Assembly (NCBI GenBank): GCA_001304365.1
Contig: LJNA01000069.1
Location: 1-7,730 of the forward strand
DNA from: Syntrophobacter sp. DG_60
GTDB taxonomy: Bacteria; Desulfobacterota; Desulfofervidia; Desulfofervidales; DG-60
DNA length: 7,730 nucleotides
Reading direction: 5' to 3'
A model generated the notes under the pieces. It worked only from the letters and a program-made list of their open reading frames with translations. It was not told where the DNA came from and did not search any database. A program made the translations under genes and the position numbers. Position 1 is the stretch's first letter, and every line of letters starts with the position of its first letter. Below, in pieces: positions 1-5,987 of this stretch.

Positions 1-1635
1 GGGTGGATTGTAGCCATTAAGGGACTTGGCGGCTTTCACCTGGCAGTAGATGCGGAGAATAGCGAGGCAGTAATGCAACTTCGGGAAAGGAAGCCTCGTA
101 AAGAAAAGCCATTTGCTATTATGTCAAAGGACTTAAATGCTATCTCCCAATATGCCACTATTTCTCAGGCAGATAAAGAGCTCCTTACCTCTTTTAAGCG
201 TCCTATTGTGCTTGCGCCAAAAAAACAGCCAAATACACTTTCAGAGGGGATTGCCCCTGGGATAAATAACTTTGGTGTAATGCTCCCTTATACCCCTCTA
301 CACTATTTACTAATGGAGGGAAATTTTTTGGCCCTGGTGATGACCAGTGGAAATATTACTGAAGAGCCCATCTGCATAGGTAACCATGAGGCCTTTTCCA
401 GACTAAAGGGGATTGCGGATTATTTTCTTATCCACAACCGTGACATTTTGCAAAGAAGCGATGACTCTGTGTGCCAGATTATCAATGAGAAAGTGCGCCT
501 TATAAGGAGAAGTAGGGGCTATGTGCCCCTACCTCTATTTTTTGATAAGGATTTGCCACAGGTTTTGGCCTGTGGAGCTGAAGAAAAAAATACCATTTGC
601 TTAACAAGGGAGAATAAGGTCTTTGTTAGCCAGCACATTGGGGAATTAGAAAATTTAGAGACCTTGCAGTTCTTTGAACATGTAATATCCCACCTAAAGC
701 GCATCCTGGAAATAGAGCCAAAAATTCTGGCCTATGACCTCCATCCACAATACCTAAGCACCAAATGGGCCTTAGAACAAAGAGGGGTAAAACTTATAGG
801 TATACAGCATCATCATGCCCATATCCTTAGCTGTTTAGCAGAAAATGGTGATTTTTCACCAGTTATTGGACTGGCATTAGATGGTATAGGCTATGGGGAG
901 GATGGAAGGCTTTGGGGAGGAGAGGTACTGTTGGTAGATAAGGCAAGATATAAAAGGCTTGCTCACCTCTCTTACCGTCCTTTGCCTGGAGGGGAAAAGG
1001 CCATAAAGGCACCTTGGCGCATGGCCATTAGCTATCTCTATCCTATCTATGGAAAGGAACTATTAGAGTTAACTTTACCCCTTAAAGGGGTTATAGAACA
1101 GAAAAGGATAGAAAAGATAATGTATATGATAGAGCATGGTATAAATTGCCCCTTAAGCTCTGGATTAGGAAGGCTATTTGATGCTGTTTCTGCAATGGTA
1201 GGGATTAAATATCATATTGACTATAGTGCCCAGGCAGCCATTGAGCTAGAGATGTGTCAAGAAGAGACAGACGAGAGTTATGAATTTTCTGTAAATACAG
1301 AACAGATGCCCTGGGAGATTGACCCTAACCCTGTAATTTCAGCCATAGTAAGGGATTTAAAAACAGGGCCCCCAAGAGGGATTATCAGTGGTAGGTTTCA
1401 TAAAGGGACAGTAAATATGTTAGTTAAAATTTGTAATTTAGCCAGAGAAGAGACAGGTTTAAAAAAGGTTGCCCTCTCTGGAGGGGTTTTTCAAAATGCC
1501 TATTTGATAAGTCAAATGGAAAATAGACTCAAAGCACTAGGGTTTATTGTCTATAGCCATTCTCAAGTACCTTGTAACGATGGTGGAATTTCCCTGGGAC
1601 AGGCCACCGGAGTAGCACTGCTGCATGATTCATGA
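1..1635 (+). CDS. hypF: Carbamoyltransferase HypF, 5'-truncated by the window edge
   Basis: HypF makes carbamoyl-adenylate from carbamoyl phosphate and ATP and passes the carbamoyl group to the C-terminal Cys of HypE, the first step toward the cyanide ligands of the [NiFe]-hydrogenase iron; it acts in the cytoplasm. The frame is open from base 1, so the ATG at 73 is internal. The first visible residues (IVAIKGLGGFHL, then LRERKPRKEKPFAIM) match the start of the YrdC-like domain, so the acylphosphatase and zinc-finger parts lie upstream, outside the window. The Kae1-like domain follows, with the metal-binding HHHAH run at 808-822, then ALDGIGYGEDG, LPGGEKAIKAPWRMA, SSGLGRLFDAVSAMVG, ALSGGVFQNAYL and the terminal CNDGGISLGQA motif. 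About 544 residues are visible with no frameshift. The TGA stop lies inside a heptamer repeat, so the final His-Asp-Ser codons are repeat-derived. No other hyp gene is visible. Confidence 0.96.
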   Translation, partial: GWIVAIKGLGGFHLAVDAENSEAVMQLRERKPRKEKPFAIMSKDLNAISQYATISQADKELLTSFKRPIVLAPKKQPNTLSEGIAPGINNFGVMLPYTPLHYLLMEGNFLALVMTSGNITEEPICIGNHEAFSRLKGIADYFLIHNRDILQRSDDSVCQIINEKVRLIRRSRGYVPLPLFFDKDLPQVLACGAEEKNTICLTRENKVFVSQHIGELENLETLQFFEHVISHLKRILEIEPKILAYDLHPQYLSTKWALEQRGVKLIGIQHHHAHILSCLAENGDFSPVIGLALDGIGYGEDGRLWGGEVLLVDKARYKRLAHLSYRPLPGGEKAIKAPWRMAISYLYPIYGKELLELTLPLKGVIEQKRIEKIMYMIEHGINCPLSSGLGRLFDAVSAMVGIKYHIDYSAQAAIELEMCQEETDESYEFSVNTEQMPWEIDPNPVISAIVRDLKTGPPRGIISGRFHKGTVNMLVKICNLAREETGLKKVALSGGVFQNAYLISQMENRLKALGFIVYSHSQVPCNDGGISLGQATGVALLHDS

Positions 1636-1679
1636 TACATGATATATAATTAAATTCATAAATCCTAAATCTCAAGATA
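1624..1679. repeat. Degenerate heptamer tandem repeat at the hypF 3' end
   Basis: The stretch can be divided into eight consecutive 7-base units: CATGATT, CATGATA, CATGATA, TATAATT, AAATTCA, TAAATCC, TAAATCT, CAAGATA. The first three are near-identical and the rest decay into two TAAATC units. The hypF stop codon (1633-1635) lies within the second unit. It resembles short tandemly repeated heptamer sequences known from other bacteria; that family assignment is inference. The phase after the third unit is less certain. Confidence 0.55.
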
Positions 1680-1683
1680 CTGC

Positions 1684-1704
1684 AGTCAAAGCCAAACCTA
1701 AAAC
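1684..1704. repeat. Left copy of a direct repeat bracketing vapBC
   Basis: This 21-base stretch matches 2563-2583 at 18 of 21 positions, with the first 12 bases (AGTCAAAGCCAA) identical. The two copies are in the same orientation, 879 bases apart, and enclose the vapBC promoter and both genes. They could be a remnant of the insertion that brought the toxin-antitoxin module, or two copies of a dispersed intergenic repeat. Confidence 0.5.
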
Positions 1705-1800
1705 ACTCCCCTATTAACTTCTTTTTTTAAGTTAAACAATTGAGAACTCCACCTTATTTTTATAAATTGAATGCGCTATAAGCACCTGGATGTCCAATAT

Positions 1801-1828
1801 TTGACAATAAGTAAGAATAATATAAAAT
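1801..1828 (+). promoter_or_regulatory. Predicted sigma-70-type promoter of vapBC
   Basis: A perfect -35 hexamer TTGACA (1801-1806) is followed after 16 bases by TAAAAT (1823-1828), five of six matches to the -10 consensus. Transcription would start near 1835, giving a leader of about 20 bases. The leader holds a strong ribosome binding site, GGAGG at 1844-1848, six bases before the vapB ATG. Confidence 0.65.
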
Positions 1829-1841
1829 TGTAAGAAAATAA
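1811..1841. promoter_or_regulatory. Possible VapB/VapBC operator: direct repeats around the -10
   Basis: GTAAGAATAA (1811-1820) recurs as GTAAGAAAATAA (1830-1841), starting 19 bases later, about two helical turns, with the -10 box between them. VapB-type antitoxins usually repress their own promoter, so repeated half-sites here are plausible operator sites. The bases are AT-rich, so a chance match cannot be excluded. Confidence 0.3.
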
Positions 1842-1854
1842 GTGGAGGAAGACA

Positions 1855-2115
1855 ATGGCTATCGTGGTGCTTACTTCCAAAGGACAAATGACTATTCCTA
1901 AAAGAGTAAGAGAGGCTTTGGGACTCCAACCAACAGACAAGATGATAATTTCTCTAGAAGGATGGCAAATAATCTTGAAACCTCTTAGAGGAAATATCCT
2001 CGATGTGGCTGGCTCTGTTTCTATTCCTAAAAAAGAGAAACCTATAAATTTCCATAAAGTGAGAAAAAAGGTTAAGGAAAGGGTGGCCCTAGATGTGATT
2101 GGGGAAGAGAAATGA
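1855..2115 (+). CDS. vapB: VapB-type antitoxin, AbrB/MazE-like DNA-binding protein
   Basis: This 86-residue protein is the predicted antitoxin of a type II module: its N-terminal swapped-hairpin domain binds DNA and its C-terminal tail should wrap and inhibit the VapC toxin. Residues 4-46 carry the AbrB/SpoVT signature, with TSKGQMTIPKRVREALGL followed by a DKMIISLEGWQIILKPL strand region. The tail (about 50-86) is Lys-rich and probably disordered when free. The ATG at 1855 is fixed by GGAGG six bases upstream and by the family N-terminus. Its TGA overlaps the vapC ATG by four bases (ATGA), giving translational coupling. Autoregulation with VapC is expected from the family, and repeated half-sites lie at the promoter. 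Confidence 0.9.
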   Translation: MAIVVLTSKGQMTIPKRVREALGLQPTDKMIISLEGWQIILKPLRGNILDVAGSVSIPKKEKPINFHKVRKKVKERVALDVIGEEK

Positions 2116-2519
2116 AGCAAGTATTTGTAGATAACAATGTATTTCTGAGATTCCTTACGGCAGATGAACCCAAAAAATTCCAAGCTTGCAAAAAGCTCTT
2201 CACTCAGGCAGTGGAAGGTGGGATTTCTCTCATTACTTCAGAGATGATTATAGCCGAGTTGATATGGACACTTCTTTCCTACTATAAGGTTTCTAAAACT
2301 GAGGTAGTGGAAAAAATAATCGCCATTCTCAACACGCCCAACCTTTATATTCCCAATAAGGATCTGATCTCAGAAACCCTCCTTGTCTTCGAAAGAAAGG
2401 ATGTGGATTATATAGATGCTTATAATGCCGTTTTTATGAGATATCAGAAAGTGGAAGAAATTTATAGCTATGACAGGAATTTTGATGTCATAGAAGGAAT
2501 TAAAAGGATAGAGCCTTAA
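2112..2519 (+). CDS. vapC: VapC-type toxin, PIN-domain ribonuclease
   Basis: This 135-residue protein is a single PIN domain, predicted to be a Mg-dependent endoribonuclease that stops translation when VapB is lost; VapC targets in other bacteria include tRNA and rRNA. The four expected acidic residues are present: Asp7 in FVDNN, Glu49 in AELIW, Asp102 in DYIDA and Asp121 in SYDRNFD, with Asp125 as a further candidate, so the active site looks intact. Length is normal for the family. It overlaps vapB by four bases and has no separate promoter. The direct repeat 44 bases after its stop matches one upstream of vapB, suggesting that the pair moved as a unit. The neighbours hypF and tonB have no evident functional tie to it. 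Confidence 0.9.
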   Translation: MKQVFVDNNVFLRFLTADEPKKFQACKKLFTQAVEGGISLITSEMIIAELIWTLLSYYKVSKTEVVEKIIAILNTPNLYIPNKDLISETLLVFERKDVDYIDAYNAVFMRYQKVEEIYSYDRNFDVIEGIKRIEP

Positions 2520-2562
2520 ATGATCTTTTGTCAATTAAGCACTGCAAAAGGGGGGAATTCAA

Positions 2563-2583
2563 AGTCAAAGCCAAGCCCCAAAC
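2563..2583. repeat. Right copy of the direct repeat bracketing vapBC
   Basis: This is the partner of 1684-1704 (18 of 21 identical, first 12 identical). It lies between the convergent vapC and tonB genes. The 143-base gap around it (2520-2662) holds no open frame of note and no convincing terminator. Confidence 0.5.
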
Positions 2584-2662
2584 CAGGGATTTTATTTCCA
2601 GAAACCATAGCCCCTAACAGAAATTTTTTCATGTTTCTTTGGGCCCGAATGGCTATAAGGTT

Positions 2663-3466
2663 TCATTTTATAAGGTGAAATACTATGGGTACCTCTAATT
2701 GTAATTGAGTTAGCTGTAGGTCTTTTGGGAGGGCTGGAAAGGAAGTGCGCCCAATGGTTGCCTTTGCCTCTTTATCTAAGATTTCAAAGCCAGAAGATTG
2801 AGTTACCTTAATCTTCTTAAGCCCCCCATCTCTTAATATGGTAAATTTAATATAAACTGTGCCTTCCCAGTTATTTTTTCTGGCCAAAAATGGATAGCGT
2901 TTCTCTTTCTCAAGCATTAGTCTTATTTGGTTTAGATAAGCCGCTAAGATATCTGCCCCAGGGGTTATATTGTTTTGCTCAAAGGTTACCTTTTCCCCAG
3001 ATGGTTCCTGTAAAGGGATGTCAATAGATTTTGGCAACTCTGTTGCCATAGCAATACCTGCTTCAGAGATATTTTCTTTTTCCTTAGGTTCAGGGACCAG
3101 TTTTTCTGCCCGCCTGCCATCGCTACGCTCAGGCGTTAGCGGGCAGGTAGGAGACATTTTTTTCTGCAAAGGTTTCACCATTTCCTCTTTTTTTGGATTT
3201 TTGAGCCCCGCCTGCCACTGTGAGGTACAAGCAGGTAGGTGTGATTTATTTATTTTTTTGGATTCTTCAAATTTTTTCCTTGTTACTGGTTTAGATGCCA
3301 TTTTCTTTGGACTGGCGGTCTTAAAGGTTGGCTTTACAAATTGAAAATGCATGACCAAAGGTATTTGTTTTACCTTTGGCCTTGAAAAATTGGGTGTTAT
3401 AAGTATTGCTGTATGGACAGCTATTGAAAGCAAGAATGCAAAGATAAGTACCTTACTCTCTTTCAT
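2663..3466 (-). CDS. tonB: TonB-family energy transducer
   Basis: TonB carries proton-motive energy from the inner-membrane ExbB-ExbD motor across the periplasm to outer-membrane receptors. In this 267-residue protein residues 6-23 form the N-terminal membrane anchor and keep the Ser-x3-His pair (Ser14, His18, in SIAVH) that couples TonB to ExbBD. Residues about 45-170 are a Lys/Pro/Glu-rich periplasmic linker. Residues about 172-267 are the TonB C-terminal domain, with RYPFLARKNNWEGTVYIKF, LRDGG and the SSGFEILD motif. The gene starts inside the end of exbD (14-base overlap), so the two are translationally coupled. Two GC-rich palindromic elements are embedded in the linker, encoding residues about 76-87 and 105-120; they contribute the protein's only two Cys (80, 108). 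The receptor served cannot be told from this window. Confidence 0.92.
   Translation of the reverse strand: MKESKVLIFAFLLSIAVHTAILITPNFSRPKVKQIPLVMHFQFVKPTFKTASPKKMASKPVTRKKFEESKKINKSHLPACTSQWQAGLKNPKKEEMVKPLQKKMSPTCPLTPERSDGRRAEKLVPEPKEKENISEAGIAMATELPKSIDIPLQEPSGEKVTFEQNNITPGADILAAYLNQIRLMLEKEKRYPFLARKNNWEGTVYIKFTILRDGGLKKIKVTQSSGFEILDKEAKATIGRTSFPALPKDLQLTQLQLEVPIVFHLIK
3106..3151. repeat. GC-rich palindromic element inside tonB (copy 1)
   Basis: The element folds into a long hairpin. CCTGCC (3113-3118) pairs with GGCAGG (3142-3147), CGCTA (3121-3125) with TAGCG (3137-3141), and CGC (3126-3128) with GCG (3133-3135), around a TCAG loop and with small bulges. An alternative outer stem is CTGCCCGC (3106-3113) with GCGGGCAG (3139-3146). 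It is far richer in GC than the surrounding tonB sequence and encodes linker residues PTCPLTPERSDGRRA without breaking the frame. It shares CCCGCCTGCCA and GCAGGTAGG with copy 2. Confidence 0.7.
3206..3239. repeat. GC-rich palindromic element inside tonB (copy 2)
   Basis: This second element starts with the same CCCGCCTGCCA (3207-3217) and ends with the same GCAGGTAGG (3231-3239) as copy 1, but has a different, shorter centre. CCTGC (3211-3215) pairs with GCAGG (3231-3235). It encodes linker residues HLPACTSQWQAG. The shared left blocks are 98 bases apart, not a multiple of three, so the two copies are translated in different frames. Confidence 0.6.
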
Positions 3467-3845
3467 CTCTTTGTGCAGAAAGCACTACTGCCTTTGCCCC
3501 TGCCTTCCTAATTTCATCCATTACAGAGACCAAGATCTGCACCCGACAATCTCTATCTACTTTAACCATAACCTCTTTCTTTTCTTCTTTCCCAAGAATT
3601 GGTATTAGGCGGAAAGAGAGGCTTTTTATGCTTATTGGCCTTTTATTTAAAAATACATTCCCCTCTCCGGTGATGCTTACCACAATAGGTGAGGCTGCTT
3701 TCTGGACTGCTGTCTTTGAGGTGGGAAGCATTAAGTCTATTCCTTCTTCCTCAATAAAATGAGATGTAAGCATAAAAAATATGATAAGAAGTAATACCAC
3801 ATCTACTAAGGGGGCAATATTTAAGGTAAGGCCTCTTTTATTCAT
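3453..3845 (-). CDS. exbD: Biopolymer transport protein ExbD/TolR family
   Basis: ExbD forms, with ExbB, the proton-driven motor that energises TonB in the inner membrane. This 130-residue protein has a short cytoplasmic N-terminus, one membrane segment (about residues 11-28, APLVDVVLLLIIFFMLTS) with the essential protonatable Asp at position 15, and a periplasmic domain. Length and architecture are typical. The ATG at 3845 is supported by an AGGAA ribosome binding site (3856-3852 on the minus strand) ending six bases upstream. It lies downstream of exbB and overlaps the tonB start by 14 bases. The gap to exbB holds a strong hairpin and a heptamer array. TolR is the alternative, but the adjacent TonB favours ExbD. 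Confidence 0.9.
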   Translation of the reverse strand: MNKRGLTLNIAPLVDVVLLLIIFFMLTSHFIEEEGIDLMLPTSKTAVQKAASPIVVSITGEGNVFLNKRPISIKSLSFRLIPILGKEEKKEVMVKVDRDCRVQILVSVMDEIRKAGAKAVVLSAQRDERE

Positions 3846-3858
3846 CAGTATTCCTGTA

Positions 3859-3890
3859 TCTGCTCAAAATTCGGTGGAATTTTGAACAGA
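3859..3890. repeat. Strong hairpin between exbB and exbD
   Basis: The 9-base arms TCAAAATTC (3864-3872) and GAATTTTGA (3877-3885) are perfectly complementary around a 4-base loop. Beyond one mismatch (3863/3886) four further pairs extend the stem (3859-3862 with 3887-3890). It lies just upstream of the exbD ribosome binding site, with no T-run after it on either strand, so it is not an intrinsic terminator. It may be a dispersed palindrome or an mRNA stability or processing element. Confidence 0.65.
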
Positions 3891-3942
3891 CAATGATGCC
3901 CGCTGCAAAGTCTAATAAACGTTCTGATAGATCTTTTTCTTC

Positions 3943-3984
3943 CATTTTGCATTTTTCAATTTACACTTTACATTTTGCAATCAA
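3943..3984. repeat. Heptamer tandem repeat abutting the exbB stop
   Basis: Exactly six 7-base units are seen: CATTTTG, CATTTTT, CAATTTA, CACTTTA, CATTTTG, CAATCAA, with consensus roughly CAWTTTN. The array ends at the base next to the exbB stop codon (3985-3987). The 7-base period and the CA at each unit start recall the array at the end of hypF. No coding or RNA function is apparent. Confidence 0.65.
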
Positions 3985-4596
3985 TTACATATTCCTTAAT
4001 GCAAATATAAATTCAGTTGCAGTGTCTTTTATCTCTTTAGCAGTACGCTCTACTTTTCTTTCCAAAAAATGATAACAAAATGCAGTGGGGATGGCTACTA
4101 TGAGCCCTGCTGCAGTAGTAATCATGGCTTCCCAAATACCACCTGCTAGCACCAAGGCATTTACCTTCCCCCCTACCCTTTCAATCACTTGAAAGGCCTT
4201 AATCATACCAGCCACAGTGCCAAGTAGCCCTAGGAGAGGTGCCAGTTGATATACCATAGGTAAAAGGCTTAGATGCCTTTCCATGCGAGAGATCTCTTTT
4301 GAAGTCACTAATTTTGCCACCTCTTTTAGTCCTTTTTCTCCTTCCCCTTCTCTATGTCCTTGGGTTAAGGCAAGCAACAATCTGGGCAAAGGGCCTGACT
4401 CTCTTTTTAAATGGTCTTCTACCCCCTTCCAGTCTCTTTTCTTGATAAAGGAAATGACCCTTGGCAAAAGTCTTTGTGAACAGCTTCTGAAACGCAAAAA
4501 ATGATAAGTCCTTTCTATGATTATAGTTAAAGAGATAAGTGACAAAATACCAATAGGATACATTAATGGCCCACCTTTTATAAAATAATCAAACAT
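3985..4596 (-). CDS. exbB: Proton channel subunit, ExbB/TolQ/MotA family
   Basis: ExbB forms the pentameric inner-membrane proton channel that works with ExbD to drive TonB. This 203-residue protein has three predicted membrane segments at about residues 12-29, 111-132 and 156-176, with a cytoplasmic loop between the first two, as in the short ExbB/TolQ form. Conserved family features are APLLGLLGTVAGM (Thr127) in segment two and GIWEAMITTAAGLIVAIP (Glu156, Thr160/161) in segment three. The ATG at 4596 is supported by AAGGTG (4608-4603, minus strand) six bases upstream. It lies 101 bases after the radical SAM gene on the same strand, so cotranscription is possible; no clear terminator or promoter was found in that gap. 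TolQ is possible by sequence alone. Confidence 0.9.
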   Translation of the reverse strand: MFDYFIKGGPLMYPIGILSLISLTIIIERTYHFLRFRSCSQRLLPRVISFIKKRDWKGVEDHLKRESGPLPRLLLALTQGHREGEGEKGLKEVAKLVTSKEISRMERHLSLLPMVYQLAPLLGLLGTVAGMIKAFQVIERVGGKVNALVLAGGIWEAMITTAAGLIVAIPTAFCYHFLERKVERTAKEIKDTATEFIFALRNM

Positions 4597-4649
4597 TACT
4601 CACACCTTAAAAAAAGCATCTGTAGAAGCATAAGAATAAATATCATAAT

Positions 4650-4680
4650 ATCCCTCCCTTTTTTTAAACCTATGAGGGAT
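4650..4680. repeat. Inverted repeat upstream of exbB
   Basis: ATCCCTC (4650-4656) and GAGGGAT (4674-4680) are perfect 7-base complements around a 17-base AT-rich loop. The right arm overlaps by two bases the end of the 55-bp inverted-terminus element. There is no T-run after the stem on the minus strand, so it is a weak terminator candidate at best; a role as an operator for exbB is equally possible. Confidence 0.35.
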
Positions 4681-4733
4681 TAAGGAACATGGTGACATTA
4701 GCGCCTCTTGGGGAAACTCCGGGTTTCCTTAAT
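4679..4733. repeat. 55-bp element with 9-bp inverted termini overlapping a gene end
   Basis: ATTAAGGAA (4679-4687) and TTCCTTAAT (4725-4733) are perfect inverted termini, and a second perfect hairpin GGAAAC/GTTTCC (4712-4717, 4723-4728) sits inside. The stop codon and last eleven codons of the radical SAM gene lie within it. It looks like a small palindromic or MITE-like unit. No second copy is present here, so its repeat nature is inferred. Confidence 0.4.
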
Positions 4734-5987
4734 ATTATATTCCTTACCTATACTCAAGGCCATAATCACTGCCTTATCTATTTCATCATAAGGAAAGGTA
4801 GGGGTACTAAGAATAAGATGGGGTGCTTTGTCATCAAACTTAAGCCCATACTTTTTGCTATTTTTATAAAGTTCAGTCCCGGGTAGGACATGTAATATAC
4901 TAAAAACAATGTTAGTCGATTTGAGTTCGATCATGACCTTAATGGACTTGGCAAATTTGAAGAAATTATCTCCAGGGAGGCCAATAATTAAGTCCGTTAA
5001 CACCTCTATTCCACCATCCATAAGTAATTTAACACCATTTTTAAACCTTTGCTCATCATAATAGCGATTAACATTTTTTAATATATCTGGATGAACTGTC
5101 TGGGGGCCCGTCTCTACACTCCGTACATTTGCCTTTTTAAAAAGTGTTACTGTCTCTTCATCAATCAGTTCCGCCATGATTTCTACCGTTCTTAGCCCCG
5201 CTTTAAACCTATTGGCTTCATATATAGCATTTGTAATCTTTTTTAACCTCTCCTTTTTAAGATTAAAGATAGGATCTACAAAGTGAAAGCTTTTAATATT
5301 AGGGTGACTCATTATAAATTCTATCTCCTTCCTTATCCTATCTTCAGGAAAAAATCTTAATCTTGGAAAATTTTTGCCTTCAAAGCAATAAGCACACCTA
5401 TAAGGACAACCCCGGTATGTCTCTATATATGTGACTTCGTCTCTAGGAGTCAATATGCTTTGAAGATAAGGTGATGGTATTTGGCCTAAATTTTCAATGA
5501 GAGGTCTTTCAGGATTATCAATAACGTTTCCATCCTCCTGATATGTAATACCCTTTATGGAAGAGATATCCCCTCCATCTAAGTAGTATCTAAGTAGTTC
5601 AGCAAAAGTTACTTCTCCTTCTCCCCTCACAATTACATCGATAAATGGACTCTCTTTTATATATTTTCTGGCTATGGGAGTTACCTCGGGACCTCCGAGA
5701 ATGATCTTTGTCCTTGGATAAAGCCCTTTTACCAATCTGGCTAGGCTTAATATCTTATCCATATTCCAACAATAGCAGGAAAAACCAAGTACATCTGGTT
5801 TGTTTTTACTCAAATAATAAAGGGCCTGTCTTATGTCATGAGTTTGTGCATCAAAATCAATTATTTCTATGTCAACCCTATTACGTATAGACCTATCTTT
5901 TTGAGCATAGGACTTTAAATATCCAAGGGCCAATGAAAAATGATTTGCCCAATCAAAGCACATAAGAATTGCTTTTGTCTTACTCAT
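4698..5987 (-). CDS. Radical SAM protein with N-terminal B12-binding domain
   Basis: This 429-residue protein has a Rossmann-like B12-binding domain (about residues 1-130, with KPDVLGFSCYCWN and KIILGGPEVTP) followed by a radical SAM domain whose [4Fe-4S] Cys motif is Cys194-x3-Cys198-x2-Cys201 in ETYRGCPYRCAYCFEG. Later blocks FHFVDPIFN, SVETGPQTVHPDILKNVNR and LTDLIIGLPGD are typical of B12-type radical SAM enzymes. Such enzymes often methylate or rearrange unactivated carbons, or modify peptides, lipids or antibiotics; the substrate here is unknown. I see no Asp-x-His-x2-Gly motif, so cobalamin, if bound, would lack the usual His ligand. The ATG at 5987 overlaps the upstream radical SAM stop by eight bases and lacks a clear ribosome binding site, suggesting coupled translation. 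The last eleven residues come from a palindromic element. Confidence 0.85.
   Translation of the reverse strand: MSKTKAILMCFDWANHFSLALGYLKSYAQKDRSIRNRVDIEIIDFDAQTHDIRQALYYLSKNKPDVLGFSCYCWNMDKILSLARLVKGLYPRTKIILGGPEVTPIARKYIKESPFIDVIVRGEGEVTFAELLRYYLDGGDISSIKGITYQEDGNVIDNPERPLIENLGQIPSPYLQSILTPRDEVTYIETYRGCPYRCAYCFEGKNFPRLRFFPEDRIRKEIEFIMSHPNIKSFHFVDPIFNLKKERLKKITNAIYEANRFKAGLRTVEIMAELIDEETVTLFKKANVRSVETGPQTVHPDILKNVNRYYDEQRFKNGVKLLMDGGIEVLTDLIIGLPGDNFFKFAKSIKVMIELKSTNIVFSILHVLPGTELYKNSKKYGLKFDDKAPHLILSTPTFPYDEIDKAVIMALSIGKEYNIKETRSFPKRR

Noticed and set aside
512..532. Perfect 8-base inverted repeat GTAGGGGC/GCCCCTAC inside hypF
   Set aside because: It encodes the conserved HypF segment SRGYVPLP, so the symmetry is more likely a by-product of conserved codons than an inserted palindrome.
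1714..1735. Hairpin TTAACTT/AAGTTAA as a hypF terminator
   Set aside because: The stem is entirely AT-rich apart from one pair, and its T-run lies in the loop rather than after the stem.
1776..2183. 135-codon open frame on the minus strand over vapBC
   Set aside because: It lies antisense to a well-supported toxin-antitoxin pair and its translation shows no domain.
2525..2550. Hairpin CTTTTG/CAAAAG after vapC as a terminator
   Set aside because: The stem is short with a long loop, and G residues rather than T residues follow it.
2609..2645. Loose stem with AGAAA/TTTCT and GCCC/GGGC between convergent vapC and tonB
   Set aside because: Large asymmetric internal loops and no T-run on either side make it unconvincing.
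2970..3608. Open frames on the plus strand opposite tonB and exbD
   Set aside because: They are shadows of clearly recognisable genes on the other strand and show no family features.
5144..5150. GTGTTAC half-site inside the B12-type radical SAM gene
   Set aside because: No matching GTAACAC half lies 13-14 bases away, and the position is within coding sequence.
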